Shown: positions 35,383-45,511, counted from the stretch's first letter. The stretch is 64,000 nt of DNA from an uncultured Oscillospiraceae bacterium (GCA_934462925.1 CAKSIT010000010.1:68494-132493); one strand, 5' to 3'. The notes: a model not told the origin generated them from the sequence alone. Program-made: numbers and translations.

Positions 35383-35461
35383 ACAAAATATAAACAGGGG
35401 GGAGGGGAAGCGCCCCTCTCCCTTGCTTGTTTTTGATATCAAGGGGAAAAAGGGGATTGCT

Positions 35462-36016
35462 ATGCAATTTATAGGGCTGCTTATAGCCGCGGCAATTATC
35501 GGAATAGACAGGTACACCAAGTGGCTGGTTGAACAGAAAATGGCGCTTCACCAGTCGATATCCGTTATAAAAATAGGCGACAGGGAGGTTCTCAACCTCT
35601 CGTATTATCTCAACGACGGCGCGGCGTTTTCTAAGTTTGAGGGAAAAACCGCCATGCTGATTATCGTCACGTCGATAATCATTATTACGCTCATAACGCT
35701 CGTCATAATGAAAAAGGTCAAGCGCCCGAGCTATATCATCGCCGTTTCGCTTATAGTCGGCGGCGGTATAGGCAATCTCATCGACAGGATATTCAACGAA
35801 GGAATGGTAGTTGATTTCATCGATTTCCGACTGATACAGTTTGCAATATTCAATTTTGCGGACATCGCCGCGGTCTGCGGCGCGGGTCTTATCATGCTTC
35901 TTGCGCTTATCGACGAGATAAAGTCGCGCAAGATGAAGCGCGAGGCTGCAAAGGCGGGGATAACGCCCGCGCAGGCGGCTGACGGCGCGGAAGCCTCGGA
36001 CGATGGAAAGGCTTGA
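35462..36016 (+). CDS. lspA: Lipoprotein signal peptidase (signal peptidase II)
   Basis: A 184-residue membrane protein with four hydrophobic segments. The conserved 'DRYTKWLV', 'LSYYLNDGAAFS', 'GGIGNLIDRIF..MVVDFIDF' and 'FNFADIAAVCG' are LspA motifs; the two Asp residues in VVDFID and FNFAD are catalytic. It removes signal peptides from prolipoproteins such as that at 7424. The C-terminal ~30 residues form an Ala-rich polar tail beyond the usual end. It overlaps rluD by 14 bp. Confidence 0.95.
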   Translation: MQFIGLLIAAAIIGIDRYTKWLVEQKMALHQSISVIKIGDREVLNLSYYLNDGAAFSKFEGKTAMLIIVTSIIIITLITLVIMKKVKRPSYIIAVSLIVGGGIGNLIDRIFNEGMVVDFIDFRLIQFAIFNFADIAAVCGAGLIMLLALIDEIKSRKMKREAAKAGITPAQAADGAEASDDGKA

Positions 36017-36899
36017 GCTTACCGCGCGCGGCGGCGTTCGGCTTGACAGGCTGATAGCGGACGAAACGGAGCTTTCCCGCAGCGCAGCGGCGCGGCTTAT
36101 AGAGCAGGGCGCGGTGACTGTAGGGGGAAAGCTTCCCGCCAAAAAGGACGTACCCACAGAGGGCGCGCAGGTGGTGATTGAGCTGCCAGAGCCTGTAGCG
36201 GCGGACATTCTCCCCGAAAACATACCGCTTGAAATAGTGTACGAGGACGACGACCTGCTTGTCGTAAACAAGCCCAAGGGCATGGTGGTTCACCCTGCCG
36301 CGGGGCATACCTGCGGCACGCTCGTAAACGCGCTCATGTACCATTGCGGGGCATCGCTTTCGGGAATAAACGGCGAGCTGCGCCCCGGAATCGTCCACCG
36401 CATAGACAAGGACACAAGCGGGCTGCTTATGGTAGCAAAAAACGACGCCGCGCACCTCGGGCTGTCCGAGCAGATAAAGGCGCACAGCTTCACACGAGAG
36501 TACGAAACGGTGGTTTGCGGCGCGGTGAAGCAGGGCGGCACGATAGACGCGCCCATAGGCAGGCACAAAACCGACCGCAAGAAAATGTGCGTTACCCTTG
36601 AAAACAGCAGGAACGCCGTCACCCACTTTGAGGTGCTGCGGCTTTACGCGGGATACACGCACCTGCGCGTGCGGCTTGAAACGGGCAGAACTCACCAGAT
36701 ACGCGTTCACATGGCGTACACGGGACACCCCGTGGCAGGCGACGCCGTTTACGGCAGCGGGAAACCCGCGTGGCTGTGCGGGCAATGTCTGCACGCTAAG
36801 AAAATAGGGTTCGTTCACCCGCGCACGGGGCAGTACATGGAGTTTGACAGCGCGCTGCCCGAGTATTTCACAAAATTTCTTAAGAGCATAGAGGGATAG
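36003..36899 (+). CDS. RluD-family 23S rRNA pseudouridine synthase
   Basis: A 298-residue RluA/RluD-type enzyme. An S4 RNA-binding domain (~10-65, 'VRLDRLIADETELSRSAAARLIEQGAVTVGG') precedes the synthase domain, with catalytic Asp in 'HRIDKDTSGLLMVAKN' and 'RLETGRTHQIRVHMAYTGHPVAGDAVYG'. It converts uridines in large-subunit rRNA to pseudouridine. lspA-rluD adjacency is typical of Firmicutes (ylyB in Bacillus). Confidence 0.93.
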   Translation: MERLELTARGGVRLDRLIADETELSRSAAARLIEQGAVTVGGKLPAKKDVPTEGAQVVIELPEPVAADILPENIPLEIVYEDDDLLVVNKPKGMVVHPAAGHTCGTLVNALMYHCGASLSGINGELRPGIVHRIDKDTSGLLMVAKNDAAHLGLSEQIKAHSFTREYETVVCGAVKQGGTIDAPIGRHKTDRKKMCVTLENSRNAVTHFEVLRLYAGYTHLRVRLETGRTHQIRVHMAYTGHPVAGDAVYGSGKPAWLCGQCLHAKKIGFVHPRTGQYMEFDSALPEYFTKFLKSIEG

Positions 36900-36900
36900 T

Positions 36901-37704
36901 ATGGATTTTGGCAGGGTCATTATTATGACCGACCTTGACGGCACGCTGCTGACGGACGACAAGCGCATTCTCCCAAAGGACATGGAGGCGATAGAGCGCT
37001 TTAGGCGCGGGGGCGGGCTGTTCACGGTGGCTACGGGGCGCGGCGTTGCAATGGCGCGCAGCGCTGCGGAAAAGCTGCGGCTCGATATGCCCGCGGTGAT
37101 ATTCAACGGCGCGGCGGTATACGACTTTGCGCAGGACAGGTTTTTGTGGCATTGCGAGATAGGCGCGCACGCACGGGACTACGCAAGGCGGCTGCACGAG
37201 CGCTTCCCAGATATAGGTATAGAGGTGCTGCTGGGCGACAAGGTGTACGTGCCGTTTCTGAACGACACCGAGCAGTGGCATCTTGATTTGGAGCAGGTTC
37301 GCCCCGAGCGCGCTGAGCTGGGTGCAATACCAGAGGGCGGCTGGCTTAAAATGCTGCTTGCGTACCCGCCCGAGCGTATGGACGAGGTAGTAAGCTTTAT
37401 AGAGCGCAGCAATATGCACGAGGCGCAATGGGTGCGTTCCGCGCCGATGTTTTACGAGTGCCTGCCAAAGGGCGTGGACAAGTCCGCGGGCTTTGCGGAG
37501 CTTATACGGCTTATGGGCGCGCAGGAGCGCTTCACGGCGGCCGCGGGCGACTTTATGAACGACACCGCCATGCTTGTAAAGGCGAACTTAGGCGCTGCGG
37601 TGGCTTCCGCGCAGCCCTCCGTTAAGGCGGCGGCGGACATAATCGTCTGCGACAACAACAGCGGCGCTATCGCGGAGCTTATCGCATATATTGAGAAAAT
37701 ATGA
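36901..37704 (+). CDS. Cof-type HAD phosphatase
   Basis: A 267-residue HAD-superfamily hydrolase. Motif I is TDLDGTLL near residue 11, and motif IV 'AGDFMNDTAMLVKANLGAAVASA' is near the C-terminus. The type C2B cap between them places it in the Cof/YbiV group that dephosphorylates sugar phosphates or cofactors. It begins one base after the rluD stop. Its particular substrate cannot be read from sequence. Confidence 0.92.
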   Translation: MDFGRVIIMTDLDGTLLTDDKRILPKDMEAIERFRRGGGLFTVATGRGVAMARSAAEKLRLDMPAVIFNGAAVYDFAQDRFLWHCEIGAHARDYARRLHERFPDIGIEVLLGDKVYVPFLNDTEQWHLDLEQVRPERAELGAIPEGGWLKMLLAYPPERMDEVVSFIERSNMHEAQWVRSAPMFYECLPKGVDKSAGFAELIRLMGAQERFTAAAGDFMNDTAMLVKANLGAAVASAQPSVKAAADIIVCDNNSGAIAELIAYIEKI

Positions 37705-37716
37705 CAGGAGGGCGGC

Positions 37717-38169
37717 ATGATGAGGAAAGCACTTAAAATCGTCGGAATCGTCTTTGCAGCCGTATTGTTCCTGCCCGTCGCGGCGTTTGCGCTGTGGGAG
37801 GGCTTCTGCGCCGCCGCAAACGGCATAAGCGCGCACTGGCAGACTGAGAGCGTGCTGAACGGGTTTAGCAACAGCGGCGCTATCGAGGTTCTTGACAAGG
37901 CGACGTTTGTGGGCAACACCGCAGGCACGGGCAACCATACCGAGGCGCGCACGACTGTGCTTGTAAGGTCGTGCAGCATGACGGAGGTAGAATACTGGAC
38001 GTATGGCGACGAATACAGCGTCACGCCGCTTTACGACGTTCCCGAAAGCGGTATGCAGCGCATGAGCAGATGGCGCAGCGAGCTTGATTTACCCGCGGAC
38101 GCGTCGGAGTGCTACGTTGTGGAGGTTATCGGCAGCGTTCCGTTCCCCGACAGCATTGTGGGACATTGA
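37717..38169 (+). CDS. Hypothetical secreted or membrane-anchored protein
   Basis: A 150-residue protein that I do not recognise. Residues ~5-28 ('ALKIVGIVFAAVLFLPVAAFALW') are a signal/anchor sequence. The rest is soluble, with two Cys (residues ~32 and 87). A GGAGG ribosome site 7 nt before the ATG supports it being real. It sits between the HAD gene (12 bp) and two short hairpins before the transketolase genes. Confidence 0.65.
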   Translation: MMRKALKIVGIVFAAVLFLPVAAFALWEGFCAAANGISAHWQTESVLNGFSNSGAIEVLDKATFVGNTAGTGNHTEARTTVLVRSCSMTEVEYWTYGDEYSVTPLYDVPESGMQRMSRWRSELDLPADASECYVVEVIGSVPFPDSIVGH

Positions 38170-38180
38170 AACGGCTGTAC

Positions 38181-38231
38181 CTGCGGCTTGCCGCAGTTAT
38201 ACCATAAAAGCAATCAGAGCGGCTTGCCGCT
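38181..38231 (+). other. Two short GCGGC-TT-GCCGC hairpins
   Basis: CTGCGGC-TT-GCCGCAG at 38181-38196 and AGCGGC-TT-GCCGCT at 38218-38231. The second is followed by TTAAAAA on this strand. They separate the hypothetical gene from the transketolase genes and may attenuate or protect mRNA. Confidence 0.45.
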
Positions 38232-38254
38232 TAAAAACACAGGAGGTCTGAATA

Positions 38255-39097
38255 ATGGACGACAAACTTAAGCAGCAGCTTGAAATCGCTGCAACAAAGG
38301 TAAGAATGGGCGTTATCGAGGGCGTTCACGCGGCAAAGGCGGGACACCCTGGCGGTTCTCTTTCCGTCGCTGACACGCTTACCTATCTTTATATGCACCG
38401 CATGAACGTTGACCCCTCCGACCCCGAATGCCCCACCCGTGACAGGCTGGTGCTTTCCAAGGGTCACACCGCGCCCGCGCTTTACGCGGTACTCGCGCAG
38501 AGGGGCTTCTTCCCCGAGGAGGAGCTTAAAACGCTCCGCAAGATAGGCTCGCGCCTGCAGGGTCACCCCGTTCGCGGCAAGACCCCCGGCGTTGACATGA
38601 GCACAGGCTCGCTCGGGCAGGGAATCTCCGCGGCGTGCGGCATGGCGCTTTCGGGCAAAATTTCCTGCGAGGCGTACAAGGTTTACGCTATCCTCGGCGA
38701 CGGCGAGATACAGGAGGGGCAGGTATGGGAGGCTGCGATGTTCGCGGCGCACTACAAGCTCGACAATCTCGTTGCGGTAGTTGACAACAACGGCCTTCAG
38801 ATAGACGGCAAGGTAAGCGACGTTATGTCCCCCTACCCCATAGACCAGAAGTTCGAGGCGTTCGGCTGGCACGTTATAAACATCAATGGTCACGACTTCA
38901 ACGAAATCGAAAAGGCGTTCAACGAGGCTGAAACCGTTACGGGCAAGCCCACGGTAATCATTCAGCGCTCTGTCAAGGGCAAGGGCGTATCCTTTATGGA
39001 GAATCAGGTCGGCTGGCACGGCAAAGCCCCCAACGACGAGGAGTACGCAAAGGCGATGGAGGAGCTTAAGGCTCACCTCGCAGAGCTTGGCGCATAA
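38255..39097 (+). CDS. Transketolase, N-terminal subunit
   Basis: A 280-residue protein carrying the thiamine-diphosphate-binding half of transketolase: 'GHPGGSLSVADTLTYLYMHRMN', 'STGSLGQGISAACGMAL', 'GDGEIQEGQVWEAAMFAAHYKLDNLVAVVDNNG'. It acts with the C-terminal subunit encoded 26 bp downstream to move two-carbon units in the pentose phosphate pathway. AGGAGG precedes the ATG. Split transketolases are common in Clostridia and archaea. Confidence 0.95.
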   Translation: MDDKLKQQLEIAATKVRMGVIEGVHAAKAGHPGGSLSVADTLTYLYMHRMNVDPSDPECPTRDRLVLSKGHTAPALYAVLAQRGFFPEEELKTLRKIGSRLQGHPVRGKTPGVDMSTGSLGQGISAACGMALSGKISCEAYKVYAILGDGEIQEGQVWEAAMFAAHYKLDNLVAVVDNNGLQIDGKVSDVMSPYPIDQKFEAFGWHVININGHDFNEIEKAFNEAETVTGKPTVIIQRSVKGKGVSFMENQVGWHGKAPNDEEYAKAMEELKAHLAELGA

Positions 39098-39123
39098 TTA
39101 TTACACCGAAAGGAATTGATATC

Positions 39124-40059
39124 ATGGAAAAGAAAGCGACTCGTGACAGCTACGGCGAGGCTCTTGTAATGCTCGCTGAAAAGCGTCCTGACCTTATAGT
39201 GCTTGACGCAGACCTTGCGGCTGCGACAAAGACAGGCACGTTCAAGAAAGCATATCCCGAAAAGCACTTTGACTGCGGCATTGCCGAGGCTAACATGATG
39301 GGCGTAGCGGCGGGCATTGCTGCTACGGGAAAGCTTGTATTCGCAAGCTCCTTTGCAATGTTTGCGGCAGGCAGAGCGTTTGAGATAGTGCGCAACTCCA
39401 TAGGCTATCCGCACCTCAACGTAAAGATAGGCGCTACCCACGCGGGCATTTCCGTAGGCGAGGACGGCGCTACCCACCAGTGCAACGAGGACATAGCGCT
39501 CATGCGCACCATTCCCGGCATGACGGTAATAAACCCCGCGGACGACGTGGAAGCAAAGGCTGCGGTGCTTGCAATGGCGGACTTCGTAGGTCCTACCTAT
39601 ATGCGTTTCGGCAGACTTGCAGCGCCCATATTCAACGACGCTGCTACCTACAAGTTCGAGCTTGGCAAGGGCGTACAGCTTAAGGACGGCAAGGACATCA
39701 CGATAATCGCAACGGGCCTTATGGTGTCCGAGGCGCTCGACGCTGCAAAGGCGCTCGAGGAGCAGGGCGTAAACGCGCGCGTTATCAATATCCACACAAT
39801 AAAGCCCATCGACCGCGACATCATCATAAAGGCGGCAAAGGAAACGGGCAGGATAGTGACTGTCGAGGAGCACAGCGTTATCGGCGGGCTTGGCTCTGCG
39901 GTTGCAGACGTTGTTACTGAGGAATGCCCCGTACCCGTTATCAAGATAGGCGTTAAGGACGTATTCGGCCACAGCGGCCCTGCGGTAGACCTGCTCAGGG
40001 AGTTCGGGCTTTGCGCGGAGAACATCTGCGCGACCGTTAAGGCGGCGCTCGGAAAGTAA
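39124..40059 (+). CDS. Transketolase, C-terminal subunit
   Basis: A 311-residue protein with the pyrimidine-binding and C-terminal domains of transketolase: 'LDADLAAATKTG', 'FDCGIAEANMMGVAAGIA' with the catalytic Glu, 'FAMFAAGRAFEIVRNSI', and 'HTIKPID...TVEEHSVIGGLGSAVAD'. It forms an active enzyme with the upstream subunit. AAAGGA precedes the ATG. An intrinsic terminator follows. Confidence 0.95.
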   Translation: MEKKATRDSYGEALVMLAEKRPDLIVLDADLAAATKTGTFKKAYPEKHFDCGIAEANMMGVAAGIAATGKLVFASSFAMFAAGRAFEIVRNSIGYPHLNVKIGATHAGISVGEDGATHQCNEDIALMRTIPGMTVINPADDVEAKAAVLAMADFVGPTYMRFGRLAAPIFNDAATYKFELGKGVQLKDGKDITIIATGLMVSEALDAAKALEEQGVNARVINIHTIKPIDRDIIIKAAKETGRIVTVEEHSVIGGLGSAVADVVTEECPVPVIKIGVKDVFGHSGPAVDLLREFGLCAENICATVKAALGK

Positions 40060-40084
40060 TCGGGTTCAGAAGCAAATAATAAAA

Positions 40085-40111
40085 GGCGGGCTGAAAAATC
40101 AGTCCGTCTTT
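40085..40111 (+). terminator. Terminator after transketolase
   Basis: GGCGGGCTGA (40085-40094) / TCAGTCCGTC (40099-40108), ten pairs with two G-U, followed by TTT. Confidence 0.75.
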
Positions 40112-40147
40112 ATCGTTGGTTTAGTGAGATTCTCTTTTCGATAAGAT

Positions 40148-40175
40148 AAGTCGGGCGGAAAGTTCTGCCCGACTT
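40148..40175. terminator. Hairpin between converging genes, probably bidirectional terminator
   Basis: AAGTCGGGC (40148-40156) / GCCCGACTT (40167-40175). It serves the lacI-type gene on the minus strand and backs up the transketolase terminator. Confidence 0.65.
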
Positions 40176-40191
40176 GTTGTTTGCGCTGTTG

Positions 40192-41220
40192 TTACACCTG
40201 CTTGTCCGCGTTAAGGTTCTTTACGCTCTCGCGGCGCACAAGCTTGCCCGTAACCAGCGTTCTGCCGCGCTTGTAGCTGCCGTCGCGTATTTTGTGGAGT
40301 ATTATGTCCACCGCCTCGCTACTCATAACGCGGCTGTTTACGTCTATCGTTGTAAGGCGCGGGGTGGAAATGGTGGAGTAGATGTGGTTGTCGTAGCCAA
40401 CGACAGAGATATCGTCGGGTACGCTCAGACCCATGCCTTTAAGCTGGTTTACTAGCTTGTAGGCGGTTTCGTCGCAGTTGCACACAAACGCCGTGGGCAT
40501 ATCCTGCGGCAGCGTGAACGAGGGGTATATGTCGCTTTCGTTGGAGCGGTCGCTTATTATCCAGTCCTGCCGCAGCGGAATGCGGTTTTCAAGCAGCGCC
40601 TTGTAGTAACCGAGATACCTGTCCGCAATGCTCGAGGTGCTTGAAATGCTGCCGAGGAAGCCTATGCGGCGGTGTCCGTTGGCGATAAGGTGGCTCGTGA
40701 GCATATACGCGCCGTAAAAGCTGTCGGAAAGCACGGTTTCCGCGTCCTCGCGGCTGCCGTAGAAGTCTAGGAAAACGGTGGGGATATAGTGGGACATGAG
40801 CTTGTCTATGTAAGCGTCCGAAAACTGCCCGAGAACGATAAGCCCGTCCACCTTTTTGTCGAGAACGGAGTTCGGAATCTCACGCGCGCCGTCCTCGCCG
40901 TCGTCCACCACCTCAAGCATACCGTAGTAGTTCTGCTTTTGCAGAAGCTCCACAATGTACCTGTACATTATCCAGTAGAACGCCGAAGCGTCGCTTATAA
41001 AGTGCCGCGCCACAACAATGCCTATGTTGTAGGTCAGCCCGTCCTTTGCGCCGTGTCCCCCAGCGTGAACGCGGTAGCCCATTTCGGTAGCCTTCTGCTT
41101 TATGCGCTCGCGCAGCTCCTCGCTCACGCCCTCGCGGTCGCCCAGAGCCTTTGATACGGTCACGGTGCTGACATTCATCACCTTGGCTATATCGCTCATA
41201 GTAACATTCTTTTTAATCAT
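40192..41220 (-). CDS. LacI-family transcriptional regulator
   Basis: A 342-residue regulator. The LacI HTH and hinge are intact: 'VTMSDIAKVMNVSTVTVSKALGDREGVSEELRERI'. The periplasmic-binding-like effector domain includes 'VDGLIVLGQFSDAYIDKL', 'HLIANGHRRIGFLGS' and 'DDISVVGYDNH'. Sugar or sugar-phosphate binding is expected. It lies between transketolase and enolase genes, so control of central carbon genes is plausible but not shown. The start follows AAAGGACAG. Confidence 0.93.
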   Translation of the reverse strand: MIKKNVTMSDIAKVMNVSTVTVSKALGDREGVSEELRERIKQKATEMGYRVHAGGHGAKDGLTYNIGIVVARHFISDASAFYWIMYRYIVELLQKQNYYGMLEVVDDGEDGAREIPNSVLDKKVDGLIVLGQFSDAYIDKLMSHYIPTVFLDFYGSREDAETVLSDSFYGAYMLTSHLIANGHRRIGFLGSISSTSSIADRYLGYYKALLENRIPLRQDWIISDRSNESDIYPSFTLPQDMPTAFVCNCDETAYKLVNQLKGMGLSVPDDISVVGYDNHIYSTISTPRLTTIDVNSRVMSSEAVDIILHKIRDGSYKRGRTLVTGKLVRRESVKNLNADKQV

Positions 41221-41256
41221 ATGCTGTCCTTTCCCAGAGCAGTAATCTATACTAAT

Positions 41257-41285
41257 ATTTTAAGTTATAAGAGCAATTTTGTAAA
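41257..41285 (-). promoter_or_regulatory. Promoter of the LacI-family gene
   Basis: Minus strand: TTTACA (41280-41285), 17-bp spacer, TAAAAT (41257-41262). Confidence 0.65.
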
Positions 41286-41341
41286 GTAATATTATTAACA
41301 AAATTTCGCCCGCCGTTTTGTGCAAATTGACTTTTTCACTT

Positions 41342-41372
41342 AAAAAAAGCCGCCCGCAGCCAAGCCGCGGGC
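41342..41372 (-). terminator. Terminator of eno
   Basis: On the minus strand GCCCGCGGC / GCTGCGGGC (41364-41372 and 41352-41360; one G-T pair) with a 3-nt loop, then GGC and seven T (41342-41348). It is 90 bp after the eno stop. Confidence 0.88.
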
Positions 41373-41462
41373 GAAAACATGAGAACGGGTGAGCGCAAAG
41401 CGCGCCCGCATATATGAAAGTTACCGGTTGTCGAATTTAAGTCACCCCGTAAGGGCATATGC

Positions 41463-42821
<1,359 letters not shown>

Positions 42822-42974
42822 TTAATTTTACTTTAGTGTTTGCCATTTTATGGTGATTATTCACTTAGGGCAATACCGCATAATTATTTTCGCGCGATTG
42901 CGCAGTCAGATTTTTCGTCAGATTGTGCAATATGGCGGAAAAGATGCAAGCAAGCGCCGCGTAAGCCATAGGCG

Positions 42975-43184
42975 TCGCTTAGAAAAGGCGTTAGCCGCTA
43001 ATTGTGCGGTGTTGCCTTATCTTGCAGGGCGGTTTCTTTTTAGGGAACTCTGCGCCCGATAAGCGCGTTAGCGTAAGCTAACCAAAATGTTCAAGCCATG
43101 CCGCCCTTTGCGCATCAAATGGGCGGCAGAGCTGAACGCCGTTGCTCACGGCAGCTTATTCTCATAGGTTAGTATCAACTAACT
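42975..43184 (-). ncRNA. Candidate structured RNA or long eno leader
   Basis: Downstream of a strong minus-strand promoter, the transcript would hold in order: hairpin GTTAGT-TGAT-ACTAAC at its 5' end (43168-43183); GCCG-N7-CGGC; a long hairpin with outer GTTCAGC/GC(T)TGAAC and inner TGCCGCCC/GGGCGGCA; GTTAGC-TTAC-GCTAAC (43067-43082); a CTTATCGGGCG/CGCCC..GATAAG element; and a GC hairpin followed by TTTT (42981-43016). No open frame with a start and ribosome site is seen on that strand. I do not recognise it as 6S, tmRNA, RNase P or SRP RNA. Confidence 0.4.
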
Positions 43185-43190
43185 GGATAT

Positions 43191-43219
43191 ATTATAGCAT
43201 GACCCGCACGCATTTTCAA
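43191..43219 (-). promoter_or_regulatory. Strong minus-strand promoter upstream of eno
   Basis: TTGAAA (43214-43219), 17-bp spacer, TATAAT (43191-43196) in an extended TGCTATAAT context. A palindrome GTTAGT-N4-ACTAAC (43168-43183) begins at the expected start of transcription and could be an operator or a 5' RNA hairpin. Confidence 0.78.
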
Positions 43220-43434
43220 TGGGCGAAATGCACGAAAATTTCCGCCGCAGAAAAGCCCGCTTTGTCGGTGCTGTACACACCGTGGCTAACAAAAAGCGGC
43301 TTTCTGCGCGTACACAGCCCGCGCACGCCGCGCAGGGAAGCGCTTTGCGGGGCTTTTAGTGAAACGCGTTACATCGTTCGATTCGTCATAATATACAAAA
43401 CTTTCAAAAAACGCAAAAATAATTCTACAAATCG

Positions 43435-43463
43435 TTGACCCGCGAGTGCAAATATGATATAAT
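43435..43463 (+). promoter_or_regulatory. Promoter of the EAL gene
   Basis: TTGACC (43435-43440), 17-bp spacer, TATAAT (43458-43463) with TGA before it. Between this and the opposite promoter (43191-43219) I see nothing coding. Confidence 0.83.
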
Positions 43464-43526
43464 CATATACAAGATATATTCCAAAGAATAACCGCGCGGT
43501 CGTTGAGCCGCGGGGGGAGAGTGCAA

Positions 43527-45455
43527 ATGACATACAAGATAGACTTTGAGGTTGCGGCGCTGAGTATTCAGCTGCTTATTGTCGCTATTTATTTTATGCG
43601 GCGGAACTATCAGTGTCACACCAACAGGTGCTTTGTCGCGCTGCTGTTCTGCTCGGTGCTGTCTACGGCGGCTAACCTTTTTTCGGTGTGGACTATTGAA
43701 AATGCGGAAAGCGTGCCGCTTGCGATAAGGTACACCGTGAATATAATCTACCTTATGGCGTTCAACGGTACGGGAATGCTGTTTTTGAACTATGTGTGCA
43801 GCGTTGTGGACGACAAGCTGACGACGCGCGCAATGAAGATTTTTCTTAGCGCGGCGGCAACGGTGGACGGGCTGCTGCTTGTAACCACGCCGTTTACAAA
43901 GTGGATAATCAAGTGGGACGACGGCTACGGACACGGGCGCTTTTTCTTTGTGCTTTACATTGTCGCAGCGCTTTCGCTTTTAGCGGTGGTCATAATATTC
44001 ATCTGGTTCAGAAAGCGCTTCAACCGTATGCAGTCAACGTCTATAATCGTCTTTGTTGTGGCGACTATGGGCGCGGTGGTGCTGCAGTATTTCTTCAACG
44101 AGCTGCTGGTGCAGAGCTTCGTTGTTTCGCTGTTTTTGATTCTTGTGTACATTTCCTTGCAGAACCCCGACGACTACATGGACAAGGTAACGGGCTGCTA
44201 TAATCAGGCGGCGTTCTACGAAACAATGGAGAAGTACATAGGCACAGGCACGCCGTTTACGCTTGTGGCGTTCACGCTGGACGATTTCCAGTACATAAAC
44301 CGCCTGCTTGGCGTAAAGGCTGCAAACCGCGTTCTCGACCGCATTGCAATGTTCCTGCAGGACGAGTTCGGCGCGGAACGCGTTTACCACCTTATGGGCT
44401 GCCGCTACGCGGTAATGCTCGACTCGAAATGCACTTACACCGTAAACGGCGTTATCTGCAGGATAAAGGACAACTTTGCCGCGCCCTACGCCGCGGAGAG
44501 CATAGAGGTCCTTATGACCCCCTATATCTGCATACTCAACTATCCCGAGTTTGATATAAAGACCGAGGATATAAACGACGCGCTCGAGTACTCGTTCCGC
44601 GAAATGGCGCGCAACCGCGACATTACCGTGCTTACCGCAACAAGCGATTCGCTTGCGCAGAAGCGCCGCGAGAGCCGCATAAACAACATCATGAAGCACG
44701 CGATACGCTACAACGGCTTCGAGGTGTACTACCAGCCGATTTACGACACCGCGGCGGGCAGGTTCAGCTCCGCGGAGGCGCTTATAAGGCTCTACGACGA
44801 GGAGCTTGGGTTTATAAGCCCCGACGAGTTTATACCCATGGCTGAGCGCAACGGCATGATAATCGAGATAGGCGAGATGGTGTTCCGCAACGTGTGCAGC
44901 TTCTTAAAGAACACCGACGCATACGCGCTGGGGCTCAGCTACGTTGAGGTGAACCTCTCCACCGTGCAATGTATGCAGGAGAACCTTGCGCACCACCTGC
45001 GCGACATTATGACCGAAAACAGCATTTCCCCCGACAGGATAAACTTTGAGATAACCGAAACGGCGCACTCTGTAAACGAGGGCGTGCTGCGCAGGAACAT
45101 GGACCTGCTTATCGGCGAGGGCAGCAGCTTTTCAATGGACGATTACGGCACGGGTTTCTCCACGGCGAACTACCTGATAAGCCTGCCCATGAAAATCGTA
45201 AAGATAGACAAGAGCATACTATGGCCCGCCATGAAGGACGACGAAGCGCTTGTGGTGCTGCGCCACACGGTGGGAATGCTGAAAGCGCTGCACAAAAAGA
45301 TAGTTGTAGAGGGCGTTGAGGACGAGAACATGGAGCGCCTGCTTATCGACATGGGCTGCGACTATCTGCAGGGCTACCTTTACTCAAAGCCCGTTCCGGG
45401 CGACAAGTATCTGGACTTTTTGCGCGCGCGCCACGCGCAGCCTGCGCAGGGGTGA
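43527..45455 (+). CDS. Membrane EAL-domain protein with degenerate GGDEF (c-di-GMP phosphodiesterase)
   Basis: A 642-residue protein. Seven or so membrane segments fill residues ~8-215. Residues ~222-370 form a GGDEF-like domain in which the active-site motif is Gly-Cys-Arg-Tyr-Ala, so diguanylate cyclase activity is not expected. The C-terminal EAL domain (~390-635) is intact: 'SSAEALIRL', 'VEVNLSTVQ', 'ITET', 'SMDDYGTGFS', 'KIDKSI', 'VVEGVED', 'YLQGYLYSKP'. It should hydrolyse c-di-GMP, with the N-terminal part sensing a membrane signal. It is monocistronic. The ATG at 43527 follows GGGGGGAGA. Confidence 0.9.
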   Translation: MTYKIDFEVAALSIQLLIVAIYFMRRNYQCHTNRCFVALLFCSVLSTAANLFSVWTIENAESVPLAIRYTVNIIYLMAFNGTGMLFLNYVCSVVDDKLTTRAMKIFLSAAATVDGLLLVTTPFTKWIIKWDDGYGHGRFFFVLYIVAALSLLAVVIIFIWFRKRFNRMQSTSIIVFVVATMGAVVLQYFFNELLVQSFVVSLFLILVYISLQNPDDYMDKVTGCYNQAAFYETMEKYIGTGTPFTLVAFTLDDFQYINRLLGVKAANRVLDRIAMFLQDEFGAERVYHLMGCRYAVMLDSKCTYTVNGVICRIKDNFAAPYAAESIEVLMTPYICILNYPEFDIKTEDINDALEYSFREMARNRDITVLTATSDSLAQKRRESRINNIMKHAIRYNGFEVYYQPIYDTAAGRFSSAEALIRLYDEELGFISPDEFIPMAERNGMIIEIGEMVFRNVCSFLKNTDAYALGLSYVEVNLSTVQCMQENLAHHLRDIMTENSISPDRINFEITETAHSVNEGVLRRNMDLLIGEGSSFSMDDYGTGFSTANYLISLPMKIVKIDKSILWPAMKDDEALVVLRHTVGMLKALHKKIVVEGVEDENMERLLIDMGCDYLQGYLYSKPVPGDKYLDFLRARHAQPAQG

Positions 45456-45478
45456 GCCTGTTTTATAGCATAACCGAA

Positions 45479-45511
45479 GCCCCGCAGGGTATGTCCTGCG
45501 GGGCGATTTTT
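45479..45511 (+). terminator. Terminator of the EAL gene
   Basis: GCCCCGCAGG (45479-45488) / CCTGCGGGGC (45495-45504), then GATTTTT. Confidence 0.9.

Noticed and set aside
43142-43438. 98-codon plus-strand open frame between eno and the EAL gene
   Set aside because: No ribosome site, no family resemblance, and it runs antisense across a strong promoter.
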